Shown piece after piece: positions 8,830-17,344 of a stretch of DNA of 64,000 nt. The notes under the pieces are model-generated. The model was given only the letters and a program-made list of their open reading frames with translations, was not told the origin of the DNA and searched no databases. The stretch spans positions 186,001 through 250,000 of the forward strand of contig NZ_LMLC01000002.1 in the NCBI RefSeq assembly GCF_001421805.1, in the 5' to 3' direction. Position numbers and translations under genes: made by a program. Source of the stretch: Sphingomonas sp. Leaf34. Its GTDB lineage: Bacteria; Pseudomonadota; Alphaproteobacteria; Sphingomonadales; Sphingomonadaceae. Every line of letters starts with the position of its first letter. The first letter of the stretch is position 1.

Positions 8830-9590
8830 AGATCACGATTCTCGGCTCCGGCACATCCTCCGGCGTGCCGAGGATCGGCAATGATTGGGGCGACTGCGAC
8901 CCGGGCGAGCCGCGCAACCGTCGCACGCGCGCCTCCGCGCTGGTCGAGCATGACGGCACGCGGATCCTGATCGACACCAGCCCTGACATGCGCGAGCAGT
9001 TGCTCGCGGCGGATATCGACCGGGTCGATGCGGTGATCTGGACGCACGACCATGCCGATCATTGCCACGGCATCGACGATCTGCGGCAACTATATCACGC
9101 AACGGGAACGCCGGTGCGTGGGTACGCGCGCCCCGCGACGCTGGCGGCGCTGGACGCGCGTTTCGCCTATGCCTTTAACGGCCGGGCAGGGTATCCGCCA
9201 ACGATCGCCGGGGTGCCCTTGCCCGATCGACTAACGATTGGCGGGATCGATATTCGTGTCACCGACCAGCCGCATGGCAACACGCAGGCAGCCGGACTGC
9301 GGTTCGAGGCGGATGGCCGTTCAATCGGATACGCGACCGATTTCAACATGATGACCGATGATATGGCTATTCTGTATGAAGGCTTGGACGTCTGGGTCGT
9401 CGATGCGTTGCGCCGGCGACCGCATCCGACCCATATGGAATTGCCGGCCGTCCTCGCCTGGGTCGATCGCCTGGCGCCCAAACGCGCCGCGCTGATCCAC
9501 ATGGACCAGAGCATGGACTATGCCTCTCTCTGCGCAGAGCTGCCGGCGCGGGTCGAACCCGGTTATGACGGACTGGTGCTCACCGCCTGA
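8826..9590 (+). CDS. MBL-fold metallohydrolase (PhnP-like)
   Basis: The 254-residue product has the metallo-beta-lactamase motif THDHADH (73-79) plus later metal ligands in QPHGNTQ, YATDFN and the final IHMDQ. The N-terminus ILGSGTSSGVPRIG is typical of the phosphoribosyl cyclic phosphate phosphodiesterase-like group that follows tatD in alphaproteobacteria. The first four bases overlap tatD. The substrate cannot be decided from sequence. Confidence 0.88.
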   Translation: MKITILGSGTSSGVPRIGNDWGDCDPGEPRNRRTRASALVEHDGTRILIDTSPDMREQLLAADIDRVDAVIWTHDHADHCHGIDDLRQLYHATGTPVRGYARPATLAALDARFAYAFNGRAGYPPTIAGVPLPDRLTIGGIDIRVTDQPHGNTQAAGLRFEADGRSIGYATDFNMMTDDMAILYEGLDVWVVDALRRRPHPTHMELPAVLAWVDRLAPKRAALIHMDQSMDYASLCAELPARVEPGYDGLVLTA

Positions 9591-9617
9591 GGCTTGACGG
9601 TGAGCCCCAGCGGTGCG

Positions 9618-12029
9618 TCAGAAACCCTTTTTCAGCGAGACGAAGAACTGCCGTGGTGCGCCAGCGAGCAGCGTCTGGTTGTCACCGCTGGCGGTGAAGC
9701 CGTTCGAGCCGATCGTCGCAATATATTTCTTATCGGTCAGGTTGGTGACGCTGCCCTCGATCGCGACGCCGTGCAGTGCGCCTTCGCCGTCGAACCGGTA
9801 GCCGATGCTGGCGTCGACCAGCACGCGGCTCGGCACCGACTGGTCGTTGCGATAGGTGAAGTAGCGCTTGCTCATGTAATCCGCCCCGACCCGGCCGGTG
9901 AAGCCGGACTGTTCGAGCACGATCTCACCCTTGACCATGTGCTTGGGCGTATCGACCACGGTGTCGCCCTTGCGGACCTGGACCGATCCGGAGGCGTCGG
10001 TGACCGTGTCCTGATATTCGGCGTTGGTGTAGGAATAGCTAGCGAACAGCGAAAATGGCCGGAACACGCGGTAGTTGGCCGAGACTTCGGCGCCGTAGGT
10101 CCGCACGCTGCCGGCATTGTTGAGCGTCGGCGCATTGCCGAGGATGCCGACGCCGTTCGCGAAGGCGAGCAGTCGGTTCGAGAAGTCGACATAATAACCG
10201 ACCGCCGAGGCCTGGAACGGCCCGCTATGCAGGCGTACGCCGCCCTCCGCGGTCTTCGAACGCTCGGGTTTTAGGCGGCCGCGAACCGCGTTGAAGCCGG
10301 CCTGGGTCGCCGCGAACGGCCCGGTCGTTGCCGACGAGACGAAGGCGCGCATGTTCTCGGTATAGTCCGCAAAGATTTCCGCTGCGGGAGTCAGCTTGAA
10401 CAGGATGCCCGCCTGTGGCTGGAACCAGTCCTTTGCTGAGATGCGGCCGACGGATAGCGGCGCGGTCGTATCGGGCAGCATCGTCGCACTGTTGACGACA
10501 TACGCCCCCTTCCACCCGGCGTTGACGATCAGCCGATCACCCGCCAGCTTCAGCGTATCCTCGACATGATACTGCATCGTGTCAGTGCCGTACTTGCCGT
10601 CCCACTGCGTTGCATAGGCGTTCTTCTGGAACTCCAGCACGTCGCGGTTGGGCGCGGCGCCGTCGGTCATCCCGTAGAAGCGACGTGCCTGCGTGAAGGT
10701 GTTGGTTTCGAGCCAGCCACCCACCTCGAAGGTGTTCGCGCCCGTCTCATAGGCGATGTTGCTGAGCGCACCACCGCGCTTGATGCTATATTCGGTCGTC
10801 CGGAAGCCAAGCGGGCTCGCTGCCGTGATCGCACTGCCATCCTGGTCCAGCGCCCCTACCGGCGTCGGCGAATAGGGCGTGATCCATGACCCCTGGCCCT
10901 TGTTGTCATGATAATAGCCGGTCGTGACCATGGTCAATTCGGGCGTGAGGTTGGCGTTCAGCGTGACCCCGCCAAGATAGTCGCGGCGCACGCCACCGGC
11001 ATCGAAATACGCATCGTCGACCGTACCGAACCCCGTTGGAAAGGTCGTGCCGATGCCCGCCCACGGTGCGGCGAAACCGACCGACGAGCCGTTGTTGGCC
11101 CTGGTGTAGGTCGCCAGCGCGCCCTGATTCTGGTAGGTCTTCGCGATCTGCAGTGCGAGCGGATAATTGTTGGCGATATTGTCGTTGCGCAGCCCGCGAC
11201 GACGGATGATGTCGTAGCTGAGATCCTGGTAGTCCTGCTCGCGACGATCGGAGAAATTGAGGAAAGCCGACAGGCTGCCGAACGCACCAAGGTCCTTGAC
11301 GATCTTCCCGTTCGCCTGATGCTGACGCTGGACGCCGTCGCCCTTCCATTTGTCGGTCGTCAGGTAGCCATAGCTGAGATAGCCCTTGAGGCCGCCGCCG
11401 AGATCGCCGCTGTCGAGCCGGGCATAGCCGCGATAGGTATTGTCCGAACCATAGGTGCCGCCGCCGGTGACGTTCGCGGTGTCGCGCGGCTTGTCGCTGA
11501 AGAACTGGATCGTGCCGCCGAGATTGCTGGTCGAGGCGGTGCCGAGGGCGCCGGCGCCCTGCGCGACTTCGGTACGGGCGACGTTCTCGGAGATGATCGC
11601 GCGGCTGATGTGGAGGCCGTTGACGTTGCCATAGCTCATGTCGCCGAGCGGGACGCCGTCGAGCGTGAAGCCGAGCTGGTTCTGGTTGAACCCGCGCAAC
11701 GAAATGCGGACCGCCCATTCATAGGCGCCGAACGGATCGGACGCCTGGAAATTGACGCCGGGTAGCTTCTCGATCGCCTTTAACGGGCTGGAACCGGGGG
11801 TGAGCCGTGCGAGATCGACCGCGCTGACGCTCTGCACCTGACGGCTCTGGCCGAAGCCAAGCACGACGATGTCAGCAGGGCTATCCGGCGACGCATCGGC
11901 GCCACCGCCTGGCAAAGGCTGGTCCGCCTGCGCGACCGAAGCAGACGTGTCCGGGGCGGTCTGTGCGACGGCGGGTGCGGCGATCGCGAGCACGGCGACA
12001 CTGGCGAAAAGGCCGGATAGACGGTTCAT
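9618..12029 (-). CDS. TonB-dependent outer-membrane receptor
   Basis: The 803-residue protein starts with a signal peptide ([10 protein letters not shown] to AVAQ, about 22 residues). A TonB-box-like stretch DIVVLGFG follows near residue 55, then a plug domain ([28 protein letters not shown]) and a long beta-barrel ending in Phe (FFVSLKKGF), as outer-membrane proteins do. The ATG at 12029 is preferred over one 21 nt upstream because GGGGGA precedes it and the signal peptide starts there. The ligand is unknown; no adjacent siderophore, Fur or sugar-uptake gene helps. It is transcribed away from poxB. Confidence 0.93.
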   Translation of the reverse strand: MNRLSGLFASVAVLAIAAPAVAQTAPDTSASVAQADQPLPGGGADASPDSPADIVVLGFGQSRQVQSVSAVDLARLTPGSSPLKAIEKLPGVNFQASDPFGAYEWAVRISLRGFNQNQLGFTLDGVPLGDMSYGNVNGLHISRAIISENVARTEVAQGAGALGTASTSNLGGTIQFFSDKPRDTANVTGGGTYGSDNTYRGYARLDSGDLGGGLKGYLSYGYLTTDKWKGDGVQRQHQANGKIVKDLGAFGSLSAFLNFSDRREQDYQDLSYDIIRRRGLRNDNIANNYPLALQIAKTYQNQGALATYTRANNGSSVGFAAPWAGIGTTFPTGFGTVDDAYFDAGGVRRDYLGGVTLNANLTPELTMVTTGYYHDNKGQGSWITPYSPTPVGALDQDGSAITAASPLGFRTTEYSIKRGGALSNIAYETGANTFEVGGWLETNTFTQARRFYGMTDGAAPNRDVLEFQKNAYATQWDGKYGTDTMQYHVEDTLKLAGDRLIVNAGWKGAYVVNSATMLPDTTAPLSVGRISAKDWFQPQAGILFKLTPAAEIFADYTENMRAFVSSATTGPFAATQAGFNAVRGRLKPERSKTAEGGVRLHSGPFQASAVGYYVDFSNRLLAFANGVGILGNAPTLNNAGSVRTYGAEVSANYRVFRPFSLFASYSYTNAEYQDTVTDASGSVQVRKGDTVVDTPKHMVKGEIVLEQSGFTGRVGADYMSKRYFTYRNDQSVPSRVLVDASIGYRFDGEGALHGVAIEGSVTNLTDKKYIATIGSNGFTASGDNQTLLAGAPRQFFVSLKKGF

Positions 12030-12374
12030 GTTGGTCCCCCGCGCTGCCATGACGCAACGCTCTCAGAGCCCCATCGGCGCGCCAGGTTACCAGGCAGCGA
12101 CGTTTCAATGACGGTTCGATGTCGATCAGTTAATTCCGGGCCGGTCCCTTTCGCCAGGCGGATTTGGCGGCTCCGGCGTGTCCGTTCCGCAACACCGGAC
12201 ATGGCGCCAGCAAAGCTGCACGCCTTGAGGCAGGTCGGCTCTGGACCGGCACGGAACCGATCGCGTCGGCGACGCTTTGCATTGGTCAATACCGCATGGG
12301 CCCGACGACGCACAGTCGCGGAAGTTTCGACGGGGCATCACGGGGGCGGATCATCACATGGGAACGAACGCGCA
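12030..12374. other. 345-bp divergent intergenic region, receptor/poxB
   Basis: No credible coding sequence is seen here; the open frame running into poxB has unusual composition and no homology-like features. A dyad CGTGTCCG-N11-CGGACATG (12177-12203, one mismatch) could be an operator. The region must contain promoters for both flanking genes, but no clear -35/-10 pair was recognised. Confidence 0.5.
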
Positions 12375-14096
12375 ATGGCTCAAACGATCGCCGACATCAT
12401 GGCACTCACGCTGGCCGACGCCGGTGTAAAGCGAATCTGGGGCGTCACCGGTGATAGCCTCAACGGTTTGAACGAGACGCTGCGAAAGATGGGTCGCATC
12501 GACTGGATGATGAGCCGCCACGAGGAAGTCGCGGCGTTTGCGGCAGGCGCTGAAGCGTCGCTGACCGGCGAACTCGCGGTATGCGCAGGCAGTTGCGGCC
12601 CGGGCAATCTGCATCTCATCAACGGTCTGTTCGACTGTCATCGGAACCATGTCCCGGTGCTGGCTATCGCCGCACATATCCCGTCGTCCGAGATCGGCCT
12701 TGGGTATTTCCAAGAGACGCATCCGCAAGAACTGTTCCGCGAATGCAGCCACTTCGTCGAGCTTGTTACCAACCCGGCACAGATGCCGGAGGTGATGCAC
12801 CGGGCGATGCGCGCTGCCATCGGCAAACGTGGTGTTGCGGTGATCGTGGTGCCCGGCGACGTCGCGCTGCTCGATGCGCCGAAGGGAGCGACCGGGATGT
12901 TCCCTCGGCTGAATGCGCCGCGGATCGTACCGAATGCTGACGATATCGACACGCTGGTAACCTTGCTCGACGAGGCCAGAACGGTCACGATCCTGGCCGG
13001 CGCGGGCTGTGCAGGACAGCATGATGCCGTCGTAGCGCTGGCGGACACGCTCGGCGCGCCGGTGGTCCACGCGCTGCGCGGCAAGGAGCATGTCGAGTGG
13101 GACAACCCGTTCGACGTCGGCATGACCGGTCTGATCGGCTTTGCATCGGGTTATCAGGCGATGGAAAACGGCGAGCTACTGCTGATGCTCGGCACGGACT
13201 TTCCGTATCGCAACTTCTATCCGAAGGGCGCAAAGATCGTCCAGGTCGACCGTGATCCATCGCAACTCGGGAAACGCGCGGCGCTCACGCTCGGCATCGT
13301 CGGCGATGTCGGGGAGACGCTCGCGGCGGTACTGCCTCGGCTGACGCGAAGGACCGATCGCAAATTTATCGATGCGGCGCGCAGCCATTATGCCAGCGCC
13401 CGCAAGGGCCTCGACGACCTCGCGACGCCGTCAAAGCCGGGGCGCCCGATCCATCCGCAGTATCTGGCAAAGGTCTTGAGCGATGTGGCCGCGGACGATG
13501 CGGTCATCTCCGCCGATGTCGGCACGCCGACCGCCTGGGCGTGTCGCTACATCACCGTCAACGGCAGACGCAGGCTGCTTTTCTCGGCCAATCATGGATC
13601 GATGGCGAACGCACTGCCGCAGGCGATCGGCGCACAGGCAGCGTATCCCGCGCGTCAGGTCATCTCGCTATCGGGCGATGGGGGGTTCGCGATGTCGATG
13701 GGTGACCTGTTGACGTTGAAACAGCTCAACCTCCCGGTGAAGATCGTGATCGTCGATAACGGCGAACTTGGGTTCGTCGCGCTCGAACAGAAGGCCGGCG
13801 GGTTTCTCGACGTGAACGTGAAGTTGGAGAATCCGGATTTCGCGATGATCGCGCAGGCCTCTGGTATCCTGGGTATCAATGTCACCGAGTCCGCGGATCT
13901 CGAGGAATCGCTGCGACGGGCTTTCGCGCATGACGGACCGGCGCTGGTTTCGGTGAAGACCGCATCTTATGAACTGCTGATGCCGCCGTCGATCAAGGCC
14001 GAGCAAGCGAAAGGCTTCAGCCTGTATATGGCAAAGGCGATCCTCAACGGTCGCGGCGACGAGGTGATCGAACTCGCGCGGACCAATTTACGGTAG
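12375..14096 (+). CDS. poxB: Pyruvate:ubiquinone oxidoreductase (pyruvate oxidase)
   Basis: The 573-residue product matches remembered E. coli PoxB along its whole length, e.g. [16 protein letters not shown] near residue 17, [19 protein letters not shown] and [18 protein letters not shown]. It binds thiamine diphosphate ([11 protein letters not shown] plus downstream Asn) and FAD, and oxidatively decarboxylates pyruvate to acetate and CO2, passing electrons to ubiquinone. The C-terminus [19 protein letters not shown] matches the lipid-activated membrane-binding tail, so peripheral membrane location is expected. The start at 12375 matches the E. coli N-terminus. In enterobacteria poxB is a stationary-phase gene; regulation here is unknown. 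Confidence 0.95.
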   Translation: MAQTIADIMALTLADAGVKRIWGVTGDSLNGLNETLRKMGRIDWMMSRHEEVAAFAAGAEASLTGELAVCAGSCGPGNLHLINGLFDCHRNHVPVLAIAAHIPSSEIGLGYFQETHPQELFRECSHFVELVTNPAQMPEVMHRAMRAAIGKRGVAVIVVPGDVALLDAPKGATGMFPRLNAPRIVPNADDIDTLVTLLDEARTVTILAGAGCAGQHDAVVALADTLGAPVVHALRGKEHVEWDNPFDVGMTGLIGFASGYQAMENGELLLMLGTDFPYRNFYPKGAKIVQVDRDPSQLGKRAALTLGIVGDVGETLAAVLPRLTRRTDRKFIDAARSHYASARKGLDDLATPSKPGRPIHPQYLAKVLSDVAADDAVISADVGTPTAWACRYITVNGRRRLLFSANHGSMANALPQAIGAQAAYPARQVISLSGDGGFAMSMGDLLTLKQLNLPVKIVIVDNGELGFVALEQKAGGFLDVNVKLENPDFAMIAQASGILGINVTESADLEESLRRAFAHDGPALVSVKTASYELLMPPSIKAEQAKGFSLYMAKAILNGRGDEVIELARTNLR

Positions 14097-14132
14097 GTGG
14101 TGCGGCGACTGCACAGAGCCAGCGGGGAAGGT

Positions 14133-14155
14133 GGGGAAGGTCGTCGACCCTCCCC
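14133..14155. terminator. Hairpin between convergent poxB and mucR
   Basis: GGGGAAGGT and ACCCTCCCC can pair over nine positions (one G-T) around a 5-nt loop, between the two convergent stop codons. A short T-rich stretch follows on the plus strand. It is a probable bidirectional terminator. Confidence 0.5.
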
Positions 14156-14163
14156 AGTCTTGC

Positions 14164-14679
14164 TTACTCTTCGTTGCCGAGCGTCTTCTTGGCAGCGTCG
14201 AGCGCGGCCTTCCCGCTCTTGCGGACAGTCTTGCCCACGGCGTCCCCAGCCTTCTCGACCGTGCTGCCGGCCTTGCGACCCAGACCGATCGACTTCGCCA
14301 TCGCGCGTCGCGCTTCGGAATAGTTCGCGGCGACCATCGGATAGTCTGCCTTGAGGTTGAACCGCTCGCGATACTGCTCGGGCGTCAGTCCGTTAGTGGT
14401 GAGGTGGCGGCGTAGCGTCTTGTACTTCTTGCCGTCCAGCATCGAGATGATGTGATCGGGCGACGCGAGCGATTTGCGCGCCGTGACGGCAGGCTCATAG
14501 CTCTGCGCCGGTGCCGTCTCTGCATCGCTGTCCTCGCCGTTGGTCAGCTTGACCACGGCGGCATGCATCGAGAGCAGAAACGCCGGGACGTCGTCGGCCG
14601 ACGTGCGAGTGTTCGGGTTTGCGAGCCAGGCTGCGGTCAGTTCCGCGGCCAGTTCCACGGCATTCATTGTATCGGTCAC
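14164..14679 (-). CDS. MucR/Ros-family transcriptional regulator, zinc cysteines absent
   Basis: The 171-residue product has the MucR core: DGKKYKTLRRHLTTNGLTPE, then QYRERFNLKADYPMVAANYSEARR and AKSIGLG. In Ros the finger is C-x2-C-x9-H-x3/4-H. Here the segment reads IISMLDG, no cysteine occurs anywhere in the protein, and the second histidine is replaced. The fold must therefore be kept without the usual metal site, as known for some MucR paralogues. The N-terminal 60 residues resemble the MucR oligomerisation region. An unusual Ala/Lys-rich tail (about 135-171) resembles a basic helix. It probably binds AT-rich DNA as a global repressor (family knowledge). Confidence 0.88.
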   Translation of the reverse strand: MTDTMNAVELAAELTAAWLANPNTRTSADDVPAFLLSMHAAVVKLTNGEDSDAETAPAQSYEPAVTARKSLASPDHIISMLDGKKYKTLRRHLTTNGLTPEQYRERFNLKADYPMVAANYSEARRAMAKSIGLGRKAGSTVEKAGDAVGKTVRKSGKAALDAAKKTLGNEE

Positions 14680-14819
14680 ACTCAGTCCTTGTCTCTACGG
14701 CCCCCCGGCGGGGGGGTGACTACAACGTGCGCATCGAAATGAAAACCCGCGAAGAGATGACATCTTTGACAATATTCTTCTTGCATAAGTGCGCGTTAGT
14801 CTGTCGGCCGATCACTGTG

Positions 14820-15038
14820 TCAGGCGTTCGATACACCATCAACGCTGACCAGATCCGCTGTTATGGCGACGCCGATTATACGCACGCGCTTATGAACATG
14901 ATCGACCGGTACGCGTGCCAATTGAAGTTGGTATCTGCCCCCATCATCGCGCTGCAATACGAACGCACCGTCCTCACGGATCAGCGTTCCGGTTTCATCG
15001 ATTGGCGTGGGTGTGATGGTCATTAAGCGGTAACGCAT
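14820..15038 (-). CDS. Small DUF5818-like protein
   Basis: A 72-residue frame with GTLIREDGAFVLQRDDGGRY and then RVRIIGVAITADLVSVDGV. This beta-rich pattern recalls the DUF5818 family of small proteins found in sphingomonads. A second ATG 15 nt into the frame could be the true start; neither has a clear ribosome site. There is no signal peptide and the function is unknown. It is isolated between mucR and the GST gene. Confidence 0.65.
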   Translation of the reverse strand: MRYRLMTITPTPIDETGTLIREDGAFVLQRDDGGRYQLQLARVPVDHVHKRVRIIGVAITADLVSVDGVSNA

Positions 15039-15092
15039 GACATGCTGACAAGATCACCGGACATGGACGGGGTGATCAGCTAGGGAATACGG

Positions 15093-15806
15093 ATGTCGCT
15101 CCCCATCCTCTACAGCTTTCGCCGCTGCCCCTATGCGATGCGCGCGCGCCTCGCGCTGCTCGCGAACGGGCTGTCGGTCGAATTGCGTGAGGTCTCACTG
15201 CGGGCGAAGCCGGCGGCAATGGTCGCGGTTTCGCCCAAAGCGACGGTGCCGGTATTCATCCTGCCCAACTGCCGAGTGATCGATCAGAGCCTCGACATCA
15301 TGCGCTGGGCGTATGCGCAGCGTGGCAACGTCGAGACCCTGGACGCTTCGGCCGAAGCTTTGATCGCAACCAATGATACCGCGTTCAAGCATCATCTCGA
15401 TCGCTATAAATATGCCGAGCGGTATCCCGAGGACGCGATAGAACACCGCGATGCGGCGACCGCGATCCTGGAACAGCTCGAGACATGGTATGCCGGGCAA
15501 GGCGTCTCAATCGACGGTCGGCCGAGTTTCACCGATATCGCGATCCTGCCGTTCGTCCGGCAGTTCGCAGCAACCGATAGTGGCTATTTCGAACAGTTGG
15601 CGCTCGCGAACCTGCAACGCCGCCTAGCTGCGTTTGTCGGGTCGCGACTGTTTGCGCAGGCGATGGTCCGCCTCGTACCTTGGCAGCTTGGTGACCGGCC
15701 TAGTGTGTTCGGCGCCGGACACACGCACTCGGGGCTGGCGGAAGAGGTGGGATTCGAACCCACGGAGGGCTTACACCCTCGCTGGTTTTCAAGACCAGTT
15801 CCTTAA
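15093..15806 (+). CDS. Glutathione S-transferase, C-terminus antisense to tRNA-Ser
   Basis: The 237-residue product has a thioredoxin-like N-terminal domain with the motif CPYA (Cys13) and SPKATVPVFILP, including the cis-proline and followed by DQSLDIMRW, which binds glutathione. A helical C-terminal domain contains GRPSFTDIAILPFVRQFA. The fold is complete by about residue 205. The frame has no stop there and continues into the complement of tRNA-Ser, so the last 23 residues (EEVGFEPTEG...) are tRNA-derived. The tail is probably non-functional. The physiological substrate is unknown. Confidence 0.88.
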   Translation: MSLPILYSFRRCPYAMRARLALLANGLSVELREVSLRAKPAAMVAVSPKATVPVFILPNCRVIDQSLDIMRWAYAQRGNVETLDASAEALIATNDTAFKHHLDRYKYAERYPEDAIEHRDAATAILEQLETWYAGQGVSIDGRPSFTDIAILPFVRQFAATDSGYFEQLALANLQRRLAAFVGSRLFAQAMVRLVPWQLGDRPSVFGAGHTHSGLAEEVGFEPTEGLHPRWFSRPVP

Positions 15807-15825
15807 ACCACTCGGACACTCTTCC
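15736..15825 (-). tRNA. tRNA-Ser (anticodon UGA)
   Basis: On the minus strand the acceptor stem GGAAGAG pairs with CTCTTCC. The anticodon loop CTTGAAA between CTGGT and ACCAG gives anticodon TGA. A long variable arm (GAGGGTGTAAGCCCTC) is typical of tRNA-Ser. Discriminator G and an encoded CCA (15736-15738) complete it. The upstream plus-strand GST frame ends inside it. Confidence 0.97.
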
Positions 15826-15949
15826 AAGCCAGTCGGTGAGCGCATCTAGGCGGTGCGCGGCATGATCGCAACACCTGCCGTCGGCGGTCCTGAATGGGGA
15901 ACCCGCCGAACCATTTGCATGCGGACCGCGCCCGCGGCAAAGCGCGCGA

Positions 15950-16210
15950 ATGCACCTAGACTCGATCTCGCAGCATTTCTTCGGGACGACCGATATTGAT
16001 ACGCTCGATCCCCACGCGCTCGAAGTCGGGCGGGACCGGGTGTCGCTGGCGTTCGGGACCGAGCGGGAGCCCGGGCGTCGATTTGCGCTATGGGCGGTGC
16101 TGCGAGCGACCGGCGAAGCGCCGGCACCAGCGGTTGCGTTCGAGAATGCGCACGAGCGGCGAGCCGCGGAGGCCTATGCACACCTCATGGGATTCTCGGG
16201 CCGGTCTTAG
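15950..16210 (+). CDS. Small hypothetical protein (86 aa)
   Basis: The predicted product begins MHLDSISQHFFGTTDID, and its middle contains GTEREPGRRFALWAVLRATG followed by VAFENAHERRAAEAYAHLMG. The pattern REPGRRFALW recalls a family of small uncharacterised sphingomonad proteins. No signal peptide, membrane span or catalytic motif is visible. The ribosome site is weak, so the start is uncertain. The gene lies alone between tRNA-Ser and a convergent 51-residue gene. Confidence 0.6.
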   Translation: MHLDSISQHFFGTTDIDTLDPHALEVGRDRVSLAFGTEREPGRRFALWAVLRATGEAPAPAVAFENAHERRAAEAYAHLMGFSGRS

Positions 16211-16219
16211 AAAGCGTGA

Positions 16220-16375
16220 TCAGGCGGCGCGGCGCTGTTGAAGAGCGCGGTCGATCCGACAGATCAGGTCGGAGATTGATGGCCGGTCGAACTCGGTCGG
16301 CATCAGGTCCAACCGAGTCGGCGCGATGCGCATCCGGTTACCGACCAGCGTGAAGACATCCTGTTGACGTGCCAT
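16220..16375 (-). CDS. Very small hypothetical protein (51 aa)
   Basis: A short frame beginning MARQQDVFTLVGNRMRIAP and ending IDRALQQRRAA. It has an ATG with AAGGG about 10 nt upstream and codon use like neighbouring genes. The C-terminal part (DRPSISDLICRIDRAL) predicts an amphipathic helix. The function is unknown. It is convergent with the 86-residue gene, leaving 9 nt between stop codons. Confidence 0.55.
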   Translation of the reverse strand: MARQQDVFTLVGNRMRIAPTRLDLMPTEFDRPSISDLICRIDRALQQRRAA

Positions 16376-16552
16376 CGATCCACATCCCTTGCGATGCCGA
16401 TCATCATGCCCGCGAACCGTTAACCAAAGATTGGCGACCGCGTGAAAAACCTGAGTTGTGCACCGGGGTGACGTCTTTTGCGTCGAGCGCCGAGGGAGAA
16501 AGTGTTCGCTGGGCGCGTTGAGGCGGCACTGTTCCCAAGCGAAAGACCAGCT

Positions 16553-17344
16553 ATGCACAACGACCTGACGGGCCAGGCCGCGATCGTCACCGGCGCAAGT
16601 TCGGGTCTTGGCCGCGCCTCCGCCATCGCCTTTGCCAATGCGGGTGCGAAGGTTGCGGTCAACTACAATAGCAGCGCCAACAAAGCGCGCGAGGTGGTCG
16701 AGGCGATCGAACACGCAGGCGGCGAGGCGTTCGCCTGCGAGGCGGATACGTCGGACGAGGCGGCGGTATTGAAGCTCTTCGACGAGACGACCGAGCGCTT
16801 CGGCGGCGTCGACATTGTGTTCGCCAATGCCGGCATGCAAAAGGACGCAGCGTTTGCCGACCTGACACTGGAGGACTGGAAGCGCGTCATCGACGTCAAC
16901 CTGACGGGGCAGTTCCTCGTCGCGCGCGAAGCCGTGCGCCGGTTCCGTAAGCAGGGTGACCGCGGCATCAGCCGATCGATCGGAAAGATCCTGTTCATGA
17001 GTTCGGTGCACGAGGTTATCCCCTGGGCAGGCCATGCCAACTATGCGGCATCGAAGGGTGGCAGCGGGATGCTCATGCGGACGCTTGCGCAGGAGGTTGC
17101 CGGAGACCGCATCCGCGTGAACGGCATCGCCCCTGGCGCGATCGCGACCGAGATCAATGCCGACGCGACCGCAGATCAGGACAAGCTGCTCGAGCTGATC
17201 CCATATGGCCGCATCGGCGACCCGGAGGACGTGGCGCGCGCTGCGCTGTTCCTCGTCTCGGACGCGGCGGATTATATCGTCGGATCGACGCTGACGATCG
17301 ATGGCGGCATGTCGCTCTATCCCGGCTTTCGTGACAATGGCTGA
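16553..17344 (+). CDS. SDR-family oxidoreductase, glucose 1-dehydrogenase-like
   Basis: The 263-residue classical short-chain dehydrogenase has a Rossmann motif TGASSGLG (13-20), the NAG motif (FANAG) and the catalytic YAASK (Tyr164, Lys168) with Ser about 13 residues before. It ends in the typical GGMSLYPGF segment. The whole resembles glucose 1-dehydrogenases. The stop overlaps the GH15 gene by 8 nt, so the two are probably co-translated. Acting on glucose released by the next enzyme is plausible (inference). Confidence 0.88.
   Translation: MHNDLTGQAAIVTGASSGLGRASAIAFANAGAKVAVNYNSSANKAREVVEAIEHAGGEAFACEADTSDEAAVLKLFDETTERFGGVDIVFANAGMQKDAAFADLTLEDWKRVIDVNLTGQFLVAREAVRRFRKQGDRGISRSIGKILFMSSVHEVIPWAGHANYAASKGGSGMLMRTLAQEVAGDRIRVNGIAPGAIATEINADATADQDKLLELIPYGRIGDPEDVARAALFLVSDAADYIVGSTLTIDGGMSLYPGFRDNG

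Noticed and set aside
14619..15026. 135-residue plus-strand frame across mucR start and the DUF5818 gene
   Set aside because: The composition is not protein-like and both overlapping minus-strand genes have better support.
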